Positions 28,026-39,639 of a stretch of DNA of 64,000 nt are shown here, in pieces. Location of the stretch: the NCBI RefSeq assembly GCF_033568475.1, contig NC_133120.1:89670151-89734150 (forward strand). The letters are read 5' to 3'. Source of the stretch: Henckelia pumila (Eukaryota; Streptophyta; Magnoliopsida; Lamiales; Gesneriaceae). The position numbers were made by a program, and so were the translations under genes. A model generated the notes under the pieces. That model worked only from the letters and a program-made list of their open reading frames with translations, had not been told where the DNA came from and made no database searches. Position 1 is the first letter of the stretch. Each line of letters begins with the position of its first letter.

Positions 28026-28969
28026 CTGGAAGGAAATGGAACATGTCGGTGAGTTATCAGACCAAAAAAGGACTACAGGTTTATTTTTAAAATATACAAC
28101 ATTGCATGAGTTGAAAATGAATTTTCAGAGAATAAATAAAGGTGACATAATAAGCTTTGAACAACTATTGTGCAGTAAACTTTGGATAAACTTTGCCCGT
28201 CCATGGAATGCACCGACAACCTTCCTTTTATCTAATTGCTCAGAGCGGGGAAAAACTCCAATCACTCACTGGACAGCCTTATAGACCCTCGTTTCAACAA
28301 ACAACTTGTAGTCATTTGAATTCCATCTCACGCATACAAGCATAACAAACATCATGTGATGCAAATAACAGTCTTTATGGTTTTTTCATTCACTCGAAGC
28401 ACCTAAGATCATGGATGGACATGATTTTCTTGCACCAAGCATTTGCTTAGCACTATTTTAGGTCAGTACAAAACATGTTAAAACATCTTGGTCATCAGAT
28501 AAACACGTTCTGACACACCGAAAACTTGGGTTTACTTCCCCTTCATGCAAAACCACCTAACGACTCTGATTCTATTCAACAATACCTAGGAGCTCTGAGA
28601 AACCCACAATCATTGTGCATGAGTTGGATCATGAATGATGAAACTAACGAATGGCTTCTCTATTAAGGGTGGGTGTACACTGTGGGCAAAGCTGGGCTTT
28701 TGCCCATTGGGTAATAAACCAGTGTATAATTTTAAAATGATCCAAATATATCTTAAATTATACTTACTTAATATTGGAGAACTAAGCCAAAAATTTTAAC
28801 AGTTTAACCCATAATTTTTTGATGGTCCAAATATAAATTACCTATGCCTAATATTGAGTAGATATCTTTTTCGTCTCTCACAAATAGGCAATTTTTTGTA
28901 TTTTATTTAATATTTTAGAGAAATTATTTTCTTTGATAAAATTTGGGTGTAACTATATTTCTTTTATGG

Positions 28970-29930
28970 GAAAAAGATATCATATTGATAAAGATATAAA
29001 TTATATTAATTACAAAAAGCTGACTAGAGGTCCATGCGAGATGAAGTAAAAACCAGAGTCATCTTAGCATCAAAATAAAACTTCAATCCCTATACATGTT
29101 TGATGTTTGTAACTGGAAAATTTTTGAACTTCATATTCTTCGAATTCCAGTCACAGAACCGGGAACCTGAATTTTATCATGTTCCAGCAATCATCAACCC
29201 AGTCTTCTTCATTGTCGAAAATCCTTGTATTTCTCTCCAACCAAACCAAGCCAACATATACAATGTACTACCACCACAAAAAATTATACGACTCCTACCT
29301 AGATCATGACTAAGATCTGCTTTGAATAAGTCCCTAGCTGATCTCAGAGATACCCAAACCATGCCCAACTCGGCCAAAGTTTTTAACCAAAGAAAACTCG
29401 TAAAAGGACAATGAATGAGTAAATGGCCATGTGTCCCACCACTTGCCTACACAACACAGATCAACTTGGGCAAAGTGAACAGTGGGAAACCCTTTTCACA
29501 TCATCTCGCAAGTCGACGCGATCGACGCTTTCCAAATAGTATGAAAAAGAGGAAATGAAGGATAAGGATTATCCGAGAAAAAAAAATTCAAAGAAAGATT
29601 TTAGTGGAAAAAAGAAGCCCTGATGACTCTCGAACCCACTTCCTAATAGCACCAACTTCTTCAATCAAACCTATCGGTCCACCGACCCCAGCAAAACGCA
29701 CGATTCGATCACCTCATCATCAACAAACACTCAAATCATTTAGCTCTTCATCCCTCAAATCCCGAAGAAAGTGCAAATTCCAAGTGATAGCGAAAGAATT
29801 GGACGTATCAAACGGAGCAAAGGGGGAAATAGGTTGATCATGAACCACAAAGATGGGAAAAGTTCCTGAAAAGCCGGACAAAACTCTAGCCTTGTGCGGT
29901 GTACAAGAGAAAAAATTCACCTAACGTTGT
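28970..29930 (-). mobile_element. LINE (non-LTR retrotransposon) remnant
   Basis: On the minus strand, 29790-29720 encodes WNLHFLRDLRDEELNDL, which matches the Trp-x-hydrophobic-x-Phe-x-Arg pattern upstream of the zinc-binding domain of plant LINE ORF2. Further on, around 29150-29230, a frame reads RNTRIFDNEEDWVDDCWNMI, the typical ORF2 C-terminal segment. A 3' UTR and TAATTAATATAATTTATATC tail end near 28970. Frames are broken and the 5' part is missing. It lies in the putative 5' UTR intron of MORC, in the same sense. Confidence 0.6.
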
Positions 29931-30307
29931 TTTCCTAGTCCGATCTGGCTTGATTATAAACATCATCACCTACCTTCGCCCACACCAAGGCCAGACACCC
30001 AACTCTAAACCAATTTTTGGCCTAGTCAAATCTCAAATCTTGAAAAATGGCTTATTTTGAGCTCAAGTTGGTTTGACTTAGAATCTGGATTTAGCTCGTT
30101 TAGTTGTCGAGTTACTAGGATTTAACAGGTATGTTGGTGGAGGGTAAAATTTCCATTGTTGTCGACTTGCCCTTTGTACCAACCGTCCAACCGCGTAATT
30201 GTGAGTGACAAGCATCGATTGTAGAAAACGTTGTCATTACATTCATGAGTGGTGAATCCCAAATGGCAATGACTAAGCCTAGATATGAAATATTGTGTAT
30301 ATGCAAA

Positions 30308-30872
30308 TAGTGATTTTCAAATAGAGTTTTTTGCACCGAACCCTCTTATCAAATATTGAAAATACACATTTCTCACTTGTGAATTTTAATAAGCACCCCA
30401 GCACTAGACCTTTTATAACACTTGCACATTTTACCCTTTTGACGACGAATTTGTTAAACACGCGTTGTTTTTGCACCAAAATAACCATTTTTTCATAACA
30501 TTAGGATTATGATACGAAAATTACCTTATATTAATGTAATAATTTTTATATCTACTCAAATATATCACCCACATCTGAATACACAATTTTTATTCACAAA
30601 TACGCGTGACTTATTTCAGTAGATATGAAAAATACTACAGTAATATAATGACATTTTAGTACTATATAGACCTAATATTGTCAAAAAAATAGTTTCTTAT
30701 GCACCGCAACAACGCGTGTTCAATAACTCGTCATGACAAGGGTAAAACATGCAACTATTACAAAATGTTAAAGACTGGGTGTCTATTAAAATTTCACATG
30801 AGAGAAGTCTGTATTTTTAATAATTCACAGGTGCGTTTGATGCAAAAAAAATTCTTTTCAAATATAATAAAG
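30308..30872. mobile_element. Foldback element (about 565 bp, arms about 275 bp)
   Basis: The left half and the reverse complement of the right half align along almost their whole length. Examples are AACACGCGTTGTT near 30460 against its complement AACAACGCGTGTT near 30707, TTTTTGCACC near 30331 against its near-complement at 30838, and ATATCTACT near 30550 against AGTAGATAT near 30620. The centre is near 30590. No protein is encoded. Superfamily not identified. Confidence 0.8.
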
Positions 30873-31174
30873 TGGATTCTTTAAGGTAGAAACATCCACA
30901 TTCCAACCTATATAATTCTTATGTCATATTTTCTCACGCTTAGCTTAATTTTCCACTTCGATTATTCACTCATCTAGTCGAATGAGTTCCATCATTCCGA
31001 GAAAAACGTTTTCATGACTGTTTCTCAACCCAATCTATTGCATCGCTCGAGTTTTAACTATCACAACGCATGTGCATCATTTTAAAATTTAGTAATATAT
31101 ATAATTTAAGTATCAATGGTATAGAATGAGTGGTATCAGGTGAGGTTTATTGGGTTCTTGTAGTTAGGGTCAAG

Positions 31175-31585
31175 TACCCGACAAGTTCGGTAGCAAATAA
31201 TACTAAACCGTACCCGAAAATAAATATTTTACCCGTTTTCGGGTAGCATCGACTACACGAAATTCTCAAATTAGCAAATCCCAAGCAGAAAAATGTTTTG
31301 ACTCCAAATATATAAAAAAAATGCATCAAATAGAGGGAAAATGTCACAAATACATCGGTTCATTAGTCGAAACAAATTATCCCAAATATTGATAAGGAAA
31401 ACAGCAAAATTGCGTAGTTCGTACCTGAAATTCTTAAATTAGCAAAATTTGTTCCTAATCAGAAAAGTTTGACTCCAAGTACTAAAAATCAGAAAAATTG
31501 CATAAAATTAGGAAAATGTCCCAAATCCATCGGTCCGTTAGTCAAAACAAATTCTCCCCATATATTAATTAAAAAACAGCAAAAT
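31175..31585. repeat. Diverged tandem repeat, two units of about 170-240 bp
   Basis: The second unit (about 31420-31585) repeats the order of blocks in the first (about 31245-31417): GAAATTCT(C/T)AAATTAGCAAA, TTTGACTCCAA, CATCGGT(T/C)C(A/G)TTAGTC and AACAGCAAAATTG. Confidence 0.7.
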
Positions 31586-32884
31586 TGTTCAAAATGATTG
31601 CATTAAAACCACATAATTTATCCTTAAATCATCAGTTTGAGAAAGAAACCGAGAGAGCAAAGCCGACAAAGAGATAGGGCTGAGAGCCAAGATTCGATCC
31701 ATTACTTCAGGTTTATTGCCTACAGTGAATCGAGGTGAGAGAGACCGAGAGGAATAAGAGCCAAAAGACGGAGATCCCTAGAACCTGAAAGAAATGAAAA
31801 CCCTAATAGTAGGCCGCACAATACGTTGTGCGGAAGATATATGAATTTCTATAATTTTATGAGTAGACGTGTAACTTTAATACACACACACATATAATAA
31901 CTAACGGTGACGCACACGCATTGCGTGTGTAATGTAATTTTCATAATAAAATCATGTCTCGTGTGCTTATAATATAATAATATTTTTAAAATGTACATAT
32001 TTGATTTTAATATGATATGTCATTTTTTGCAATTTGAAAATTTTGTGAATCTTTTTGTTATTTAAGGTTGGGCATAGCAAGAGACCAACTAAGATCTTCT
32101 TACTTAATATATGGTATAGATATATATAATATATTGCACATGGGTTGGGTACCCGATATCTGAACTAAAACACCCACCCCTACAATTGTATTTCATATAT
32201 AATAAAGCAGTAATATAATTTGTATTAATTCAATATTGTTTGAGAATCGAATAGAGAAATTAAAATAGATTAACACTGAAACGTTGTGTGAAAAGATACA
32301 AACGAATCTAAGCATTTAAAAGGAAAACAACAAATATGGAGAAAAATACTATGCATAATTGGGTTGAGATTGGCCCAAGTCCCGATAGCTGCTAGCCATT
32401 GGAATAACAAAAGTGAAATGGGCTTGTTTTGATTCTGATTCTAAATTGGTTTACTGACTAATTACAAGTTAGTTTGGCACCAAGAGTTCCAACGGAGTCC
32501 AGTCAGGACACAAAGGGGACATTTTGGAGGTCCCAATTCTATAGATCTGGTTAGGCATCCCTTTAAAAGGACGTCGAATATAATAGCATCGCTTTAAACC
32601 GAATAAGTTCGATTGTCTAAACAAATTCTGACTAAAATTAATTGTAATTTAAAAATAAACAGTCGAAGGGATATGGAAGGGATATGAAAAGAAAGAGGGT
32701 AATACCTTAACATCAGGCATTATATTTGGCCCATGAAACCTTCATCCTACGAAAGAGTGGTGGGTGAGAGTATTTCTCCAATTGTCCATTTGAAATTAAA
32801 ATAATGTATTTTTCAACCATATTTTGTCAGTCTAAGGTAGTGATAGGGACAGCTCCCTTAACAAAACTTTGAAAATATGTGAAA

Positions 32885-32936
32885 TTTTGTTAAGAATAAG
32901 CTTAGAAGTGTTTTGTTAAGAATAAGCTTAGAAGTG
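32885..32936. repeat. Exact 26-bp tandem duplication
   Basis: A 26-bp unit starting TTTTGTTAAGAATAAGCTTA is present twice without a mismatch (32885-32910 and 32911-32936). Confidence 0.95.
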
Positions 32937-33261
32937 TTTCTGGACGCTCTCCAAACACTGCCTAAATCATGCAGAGGTTAATCAACCATACAATTGACAC
33001 ATTCGACTTTTTTTTCTCAGAAACGTTAAAATCGTCAACTGAAAAGAGGGAAACTATCGATCCGTTATATTATTTTCAGTGACGAAAATAACAAAACAAA
33101 GAGATTCAACACTGCACTCCGCACTCGGCGGTCGGCAAACGAGCTTCAGGGCTCAAAACTTAAAATATCTCGACGGAAGTGAATACTCCGTATAATTGGA
33201 TTTTTTTTTCCCCCGAAACCGTAGAATTGGATTTAAAACATCTAATTTCGAATCACTTACC

Positions 33262-33401
33262 AGTAAAACCCTAGATATCCGATGGGTAACGGTTCGCTGA
33301 TGCGTCGGCTACTAACCGTTCGCTGGTTCAAGAGCGGGAGTTGACGGAGGAATCGAAACCCTTGGTGAAAAATAGAAAGGAGGGAAATATATATATATAC
33401 A
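33262..33401 (-). promoter_or_regulatory. Candidate MORC 5' UTR exon and TATA box
   Basis: Coding exon 1 begins only 8 bases after a 3' splice site (CTTCCAG at 28026), so a non-coding upstream exon is expected. On the minus strand 33262-33370 is ATG-free, ends TTTACTG|GTAAGT at 33261, and has a TATATATATA stretch at about 33388-33401 at suitable spacing. This implies a 5.2-kb 5' UTR intron. Inferred only; transcript data would decide. Confidence 0.4.
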
Positions 33402-35125
33402 CAGATCATCAATCAAAATAAGAAAGAAAGAGGGAAATCCCGGAATATTATTATATCATCATAACGCAATGCCCTTTCATTTGCCGCTATTCATGTTTTT
33501 GTTTCGTTGGCCGTGGGCCAGAAGGCAATCCGCAGATGGCGATTTTTACCTTATTTGAATAGTACATTCTTTGTTTCCAAAAAAAATATAAAAAAATAGT
33601 ACATTCTTTTATTTCATTTTATAGGAAATTACTTGTTAGTTGTTTCTTAATAAAATTTCAAACACTAACTAAAACTCTGAAGTATTTGTTTTCTGTTTGG
33701 ATAAAAAAAACTACGATACATTTGATTACATGTAATACAATTATAAGAAAAAATAAGTATATGTATGTTTGTATATTTTTCGTAATATTTCTAGTTAAAT
33801 TTTATCCCTTTTTTTGTGGCTATATTTAACTGTAGAAATAATAGTGGTGACTGATTGCGTTACAATTTTCAAAATTTAAAGACTATGATTGAAATATTTA
33901 GGAAGTAAAAGTACTTTTAGTATGAACAAATAATATAAATATTAAAATGTCTCGAGATTATACTTCCAGTGCATTTTTGAATAAGTCCGATTCCATCTAT
34001 TGAAAAATAGATTTAAAAAAAAATTGAGGAGAATCGAAAAAAACATATGCACATATTTTATATGAAATTATTATTGAAGAAATGTAACAGCTTGTGTTTT
34101 TCTTATAATTAATTGGCTTAGGTCGAATACCCACCCTAGACATTCCCGGACCTTGCATGAGGCGAGTGAGTCCACCGCCTCAAACTCAGGTCTAAGAGAG
34201 GGCACAAAAAAAAATACATGAACTATTATTAGTGTATGTGTGCAATAAAATTTTTTAAAATATCGTGATTTTTCCAAAAAAAAAAAAACAAGGTATTACT
34301 CTTGGGTTTCAAAACTTACACCACTCTCTTTTATTATTGATTCTCGAATTTCATCGACTTACGCGTTATTTTTATTTTTTTCTCTAATTTTTTTGATTTT
34401 TTTAGGAATGTATGTGATATTTTTTTATTCGCTAGCATGATTAGATACAGATCATACAGTATAAGAAATTTATTCAACTAATGCATTAATTTTCTTGAGT
34501 TTCGTATATTGTCAAATAATTGATGTTTTTGCTGATAAAATAGTAAAATATTATTTAAATGATTATTTATTACATTTTAGTTTTATTACTTAATGGCATT
34601 ATAAAGTTTTTGAATATTATATGAATAAGACTATAGTATTTTATATATTTAATTTTCAAAAACTCTCTTTAATAATTTTTAAAAAGTTGAAAAATTATTG
34701 TTAAGTTCGACTCAGGCCCTAAAAATCATAGGTACGGCACTGACCCTAGATAGAATATAGGGTTTGCCAAGAATTTAATCGGTAATCACGACTGATTTTT
34801 TATAACATTTTTTTTTATCAAGGGACACCTCAATTTAAACTAGGAAAAAATGATTTGTAATCAACGCCTTGCCACTCGGTCATGCAGCCAAAATAATAAA
34901 AAGAAATATTCTCGGATTAATAAATTTTTATTACACTTGAAATTTTTATTTATTTTTTACTATTCTCATTTTGGTCAATTAACGATATGGTTTATGTTAG
35001 TTTTATTTTAAAAAAAAAACCAACAACAAAAACAACGACACTGAGGATTTGGTTCAGTGTGTTTCAAAATTAAAATTAAAATCCAAATGCAATATATCGT
35101 ATATCTATCTTTTTAAAAAAAATAG
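33402..35125. other. Intergenic, AT-rich
   Basis: No supported gene. The stretch near 34110-34210 (GGTCGAATACCCACCC, GAGGCGAGTGAGTCCACC) is less AT-rich and looks like an old repeat, but no termini are visible. Confidence 0.5.
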
Positions 35126-35144
35126 TTGTTGCATCTTTTTTATG
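35126..35144. repeat. SINE target-site duplication, left copy
   Basis: TTGTTGCATCTTTTTTATG, identical to 35392-35410. Confidence 0.85.
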
Positions 35145-35391
35145 ACAAGGGTTAACTCAAAGAGGACCTCATCTCACATGAGTCAGAGGTTCATTGGCTC
35201 ATGCAATGTTAAATCGAGGGATGTGCGCGAGCGACAGAGACTTGAGGGAGAGAGCAACATGGCCAATCCCCAGAGCATACCCCACAATAGTTCAGCAGAT
35301 AATATGTTCCACACGAGAATCGAACTCGCAACGCTGAATAATTTTTTCTCACGTCACCTCAGACCTTACCAGCTCGCTATGCCCCGTGAGC
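35145..35391 (-). mobile_element. tRNA-derived SINE with 19-bp target duplication
   Basis: Read on the minus strand the head is GCTCACGGGGCATAGCGAGC with an A-box-like TAGCGAGCTGG, followed by a B-box-like GAGTTCGATTCTC, the internal RNA polymerase III promoter order. The 247-bp body is flanked by exact direct repeats TTGTTGCATCTTTTTTATG (35126-35144 and 35392-35410). A 19-bp duplication is typical of LINE-mediated SINE insertion. An open frame crossing it on the plus strand is incidental. Confidence 0.8.
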
Positions 35392-35410
35392 TTGTTGCAT
35401 CTTTTTTATG
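35392..35410. repeat. SINE target-site duplication, right copy
   Basis: Identical to 35126-35144. Confidence 0.85.
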
Positions 35411-36027
35411 TGATACGGTATGGATGATATCTCATCACTTATTGGTGATAATTTATAAAATCATTCTATCTCTAATCAACATTATATGATTCTTGAATTT
35501 TCGATTATTTGTGATTTATGAAATCACTTTATCTTTATTAACATCATCTGATTTTTGGATTTTAAAGTATTTTATTTTGATTCAGATTGTTGTAATTATT
35601 ACTGTTTTAATTAACACCATAGTTTATAATATATATATATATATATATGCTTACTATTATTTATTATTACAAGAACAAAAGATTGGGGATTTTTCTTTTA
35701 CGGGTGTTTCTATTTTTCGTTATATGACACACCTGAGCTTTAAACATGGGAAACAAAATATTCTAAAGGCTATGGATTTTTCGTCCACGGGTGTCTTTCT
35801 TTCTTTCTTTTTTTTTTTTCCCCTTTTTTTTACCATAAAGCTTGTAGTCTTGGTAAGCAATAGTAAGTTTTTTGTCGGCAGATCTACCAACCAACACAAA
35901 AAAATTAAATGCTCTCAAAACAAGAGGATGATGGGAATAATAATAAATAATGAAATGTACGAGCGAGTGAGCAATCACGTTTTTTCGTTCTATGGATATT
36001 TATCAAATATAGTACGTCGACTAAAGC
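35411..36027. other. AT-rich spacer before element 1
   Basis: No supported gene. A (TA)n run at about 35627-35648. Open frames here are low-complexity, Ile/Leu/Phe-rich and probably chance. Confidence 0.5.
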
Positions 36028-36058
36028 TCAATATATTTATGGCTTCGTAGCAATGACA
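36028..36058. repeat. Left copy of an unusually long flank duplication
   Basis: 31 bases identical to 46093-46123 beyond the other LTR; 28 of them lie outside the LTR. LTR elements normally leave 5 bp. Confidence 0.85.
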
Positions 36059-36059
36059 T

Positions 36060-36678
36060 TGATGATGTCGGAATTTTATCTCGGGTTCGGTCTGGTAGAA
36101 TGGATCCTTCAATTTTTTTATAGAGTAGGTCGGGTCGGGTATGACGGAACTGCACAAGCAACAGCTAGGTCAAAGGGACGCCGAAAGTGTTTTCGGCGTG
36201 ACCCCTTCGATGCCTAAGTCAGTGTTTTGAAGGCAGAGGGTATGATTAATGCGAAAACTGGGAGATATAAGTGCGTAAAAGTGAGTAATGAATAATGAAT
36301 AATAATGAATAATTACAACCATAACAGTACCTGTATTTATAGGAGAAAATAGAATAAGTTATCTAATCGAATTATAACATGTCCTGTACTGGGACTCTTC
36401 ATCCATTGGACCGCCTTCAAGTTTATCCCCATCTCATGAATATTTGGAGATGGTCAAACTTATCCACAATGCATGTAAATCCGAGACTTAGAGAAGTCTA
36501 TCCAGCCCATTAGGGCCCAGCTCTGGTCGGCCCATAAATAAAAGCCCAGTTCAAGTCAAGCCCTAACAGGTGTAAAACTGGGCTGGACCTTGCCTAATGA
36601 TTATAATTCAATAATTGGGTCAACCCTCATAAACCCATAACGAACGGATTTGGGTTAAAATAATTTCACGGGGTATCA
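36060..36678 (-). repeat. Element 1 3' LTR
   Basis: 619 bp, pairs with 45477-46095. The minus-strand TATA box TATAAATA is at 36334-36341. Confidence 0.9.
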
Positions 36679-36954
36679 ATAGTACCTCCCGAACTGGTCT
36701 AAAAGAAGAATGAGTTTAGACTAAGAATGGAGTCCGTTCCCCGCACTGTACATGTGTCCTTAGAACAGTCCAGCATTTTATTCATGCAATGTGTTTCTTT
36801 TGGACGGTCCAGATCAGGATCCGCGTGATGTGTTTTTCATGAACGGCTCAGATGTCCCCTGACGGTTCATTTATCGAAGCCAAAAACCCGACTTGTCCCG
36901 TCCCGAGCCGTAGATCCAGTAAAAAATCAACGGTCCAGATCGATTCACCATCTC

Positions 36955-36962
36955 TATATATA
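36955..36962 (+). promoter_or_regulatory. TATA box candidate for the antisense ORF
   Basis: TATATATA, about 180 bp upstream of ATG 37140 and oriented away from gag-pol. Confidence 0.4.
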
Positions 36963-37139
36963 TGAGTCGGTAAAAATTTTGTTTATTACCTTTTACTTTT
37001 GTACTGTTACACTGCAAGAATTTTGAGAGCCCTCCGACCTGGACTGCGCAATCCCGAGCTGCCTTTATCGTTTGTGTCAATCCCGGGCTACAACTCTCTC
37101 ACCTGTAAGTCCTCCCGCCCTTACACTAGGTTGATTAAC

Positions 37140-39106
37140 ATGTCTTCCCCCGACGAAACTTCCGTTAAAGAAGTAGTATCTTTTATCGAAGCACCCAACT
37201 CTCCTTCTAACGACCCCGAGCCCTCTGATTCCAATAATCCAAGCTCCGAGCTGGATATATCGGAGACTCGTATAGAAAAGTTAAAGCGACTACACAAACT
37301 TAGGTCGGATGAGGCCCGTTTATCTGCTAAGGGTAGACAATGGTATGAGGTCTTGGCCTCCCACTTGAGCCCTGACCTGGGTCCTAGTATTAGAGAGAGA
37401 TCGGGAATGCCTGAGGGCTATGAGCTCATAATCCCGGGCCGTAAAGACCGAGCTCACAAACCACCTACTGGTTTTTTAAGTTTCAGCATAGATCAAGTAA
37501 TAATGGGTTTGAGATTTCCAATCCCGAGCTGCGTATCTCAGCTCTGTCAATATTTTTGTGTGTGCCCAAGTCAATTGTCCCCGAACTCGTTTAGTTCGAT
37601 CTTATCCCTAGCTGTTCTATTTTGTTTTTTCAGAATTCCCTTAGACATAGGAAATTTTATTCAATTCCTTCAAATTAAAAAGACTGCCCCGGGCCGTTTT
37701 TACATTTCCATGCGACCTGAATACCCCTTTTTAAGGGGAAAGCCGAGCTCTCACAAAGGTTGGACCAATAGATATTTCTATGTTAAGCCTACCCAGTCCT
37801 GGGAGTGTCGAAGTAACTGGGATATGAATTTCACCACTCCTAACCCCCCAGCTCTACCATCCCATAATTTTACCAATTTTCTCAAGACCATGTCTGTTCA
37901 AATTTTTGACATCGAGAACCTGATCGGGGATGATCTGCTCTGCCATTACGGCTTCAGTGGGAAAGAAGTAGAGATCGAAGGGGATGTAGGTAGTACCCCT
38001 GTTCCCGTACTACCAATATTTAGACTAATTGAGAAACACAATTTATTTATTCATTGCACTTTTATTTGTTTAGACGACAGGATCAGATCCGCCACCATGC
38101 TTGCAAATTTCAGAGCTGCCTTGAAGAATCTGAAAAGGAAAAAATCAGAGGACGCGGAGGCTAGCTCGAAACCCGAGGCTGAACTGATTGCACCGCCTAA
38201 GAAAAAATCCTCCAAGGCCAAGGAGTAAGGGCATACTACGGCTTTCGAACTGCCACCACCACCTTCCTCCTTATCATCCCGACCTCATGGCAAAGGCCCG
38301 GTAGAGGAGTTTGGATCTCTTCAGGACATGGAGCGCCGGGGTACGGCAGCTCAGCCCGGGCTACCTGACCTGTCCTTCTTCTCGAAGCCCGATCCCCAAG
38401 GGACCCTGGGCATAATGCAAAACTTGATCTCCCGAGATGACGTAAAAATTCTACAAGCTGTAACTCATCTTGAGGCTGAACAAAACTTTGCTTTGGCCTT
38501 CATGCAGGTATGTTACTGTGCTTGAATTCCTAGCTTATACACCGAGCTAGTGTTCATCCTTTTATATTATCACAGGCTTTAGCTTGGGGCGGGGAGATCA
38601 CCAGTCGAGCTTCCCAGGAACGAGAAGACCATGCCCTGAATCAAGAAGCCTTCGTAGCTCGGATTTCCAAACTCACGCGGAAAACCCGTGAGATGAAAAA
38701 AGAGTATGAAGAGGAACAGCTCGGTCTCCGTGCTGAAGCTGAGTCCTGCCGCACAGCTCTGGAGGCTGTCAACACCAAATGTTCCGAGCTGGAGGTGGAG
38801 AAGATCGAGCTGGAGGTCCAAGTGCGGGCCTTGAACCAAGAACTGAAAGCTGCCAAGGAGCTTGGAAAAAAGGAGTTTTTGGACTCCGCGGACTTTGCTA
38901 ATGCAGTAGCTGAGAAGGCGGCAACCTTTTTTGACGAGGGCTTCAAGGGATGTCTTGCCCAGTTCAGGGCTAATAGATATTCCGAGGCCGAGCACCCCGC
39001 TTCTTTCCTGGATTGCTCCAAAGCTCTTGATGGCATGCCCGAAGAGGATTCTGAGGAGGCTGAGCAAGAAAAACCCTCGGATCCCGAACAAAGCTCTAAG
39101 CCCTAA
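37140..39106 (+). pseudogene. Element 1 antisense ORF: Transposase_28-type 'putative gypsy transposon' protein with coiled coil
   Basis: It lies on the strand opposite gag-pol, between pol and the 3' LTR. Exon 1 is 37140-38507, a 68-bp GT-AG intron follows (38508-38575), and exon 2 is 38576-39106; both exons are whole codons, 632 codons in all. The N-terminus is Ser/Pro/Glu-rich. A central domain (TGFLSFSIDQVIMGLRFPIP ... LSPNSFSSILSLAVLF) resembles Pfam Transposase_28, a domain of unknown function known from gypsy-type elements. Exon 2 is a long coiled coil (EVEKIELEVQVRALNQELKA). A TAA at 38226-38228 (codon 363) interrupts exon 1; the frame continues unchanged after it. A TATATATA at 36955-36962 could be its own promoter. 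Similar antisense genes are known in Grande/Retand-type elements. Molecular role unknown. Confidence 0.75.
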
Positions 39107-39639
39107 GACGCCCCCGCCCCTTGATTATTTCTGTATAAATACCTGTTTAAAACATGATCTATATGGTAGACCCTGCGCGGTCTTTTAGTTTTGTTGTTGC
39201 CCAGATCGGGCTGATACAATGTTATTCAATGAAATGTTTTTGCCCATCTCTGCTTGTTATGCATGTTTTTGCCCGACTTGGGTTTTTTATATGCTTGCTA
39301 TGAATGCAAATAACAGTTACGCCATGATTTTTTACCAAGTGTAAGAAGTTACACACCCGTCCTATATGTGACCGAACTGATTAAATGATGAAATCTTGAA
39401 GACATGACCTTCCTGTGCCTGGACCGGGTTAAGAGCTTGGCGGGAACTCATGCAATGTACTTTATTAAAATCCCGACCTCATACACCCGAACTGTCCAAT
39501 ATATATAAGAAACCATAAAATTGATTGAAAATTTTCAAGGGTCCAGGTACATTCCTGGAAATCAGAACCCCTATGAATTTTTTATCCGTGTTGTTTAACC
39601 AGTCCTGCTTGACCATTTAATAAGACTGATGAAGTTTGT

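Noticed and set aside
31620-31800. Possible 5' exon on minus (TTAGGGTTTTCATTTC, CT-rich leader)
   Set aside because: It resembles a plant 5' UTR, but no donor site linked in a convincing way to MORC or another gene.
35320-35345. Possible tRNA gene (B-box GAGTTCGATTCTC)
   Set aside because: No cloverleaf partner arms at tRNA spacing; the A/B-box spacing and target duplication show a SINE.
35049-35489. 146-codon open frame on plus
   Set aside because: It runs across the SINE and its target duplications; no family resemblance, so it is incidental.
35493-36050. 185-codon open frame on plus
   Set aside because: AT-rich, low-complexity, Ile/Leu/Phe-rich and spans a TA microsatellite; no domain recognised.
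38579-39091. 170-codon minus frame opposite the coiled-coil exon
   Set aside because: Shadow frame of the antisense ORF; its plus-strand partner has the domain, splice sites and coiled coil.
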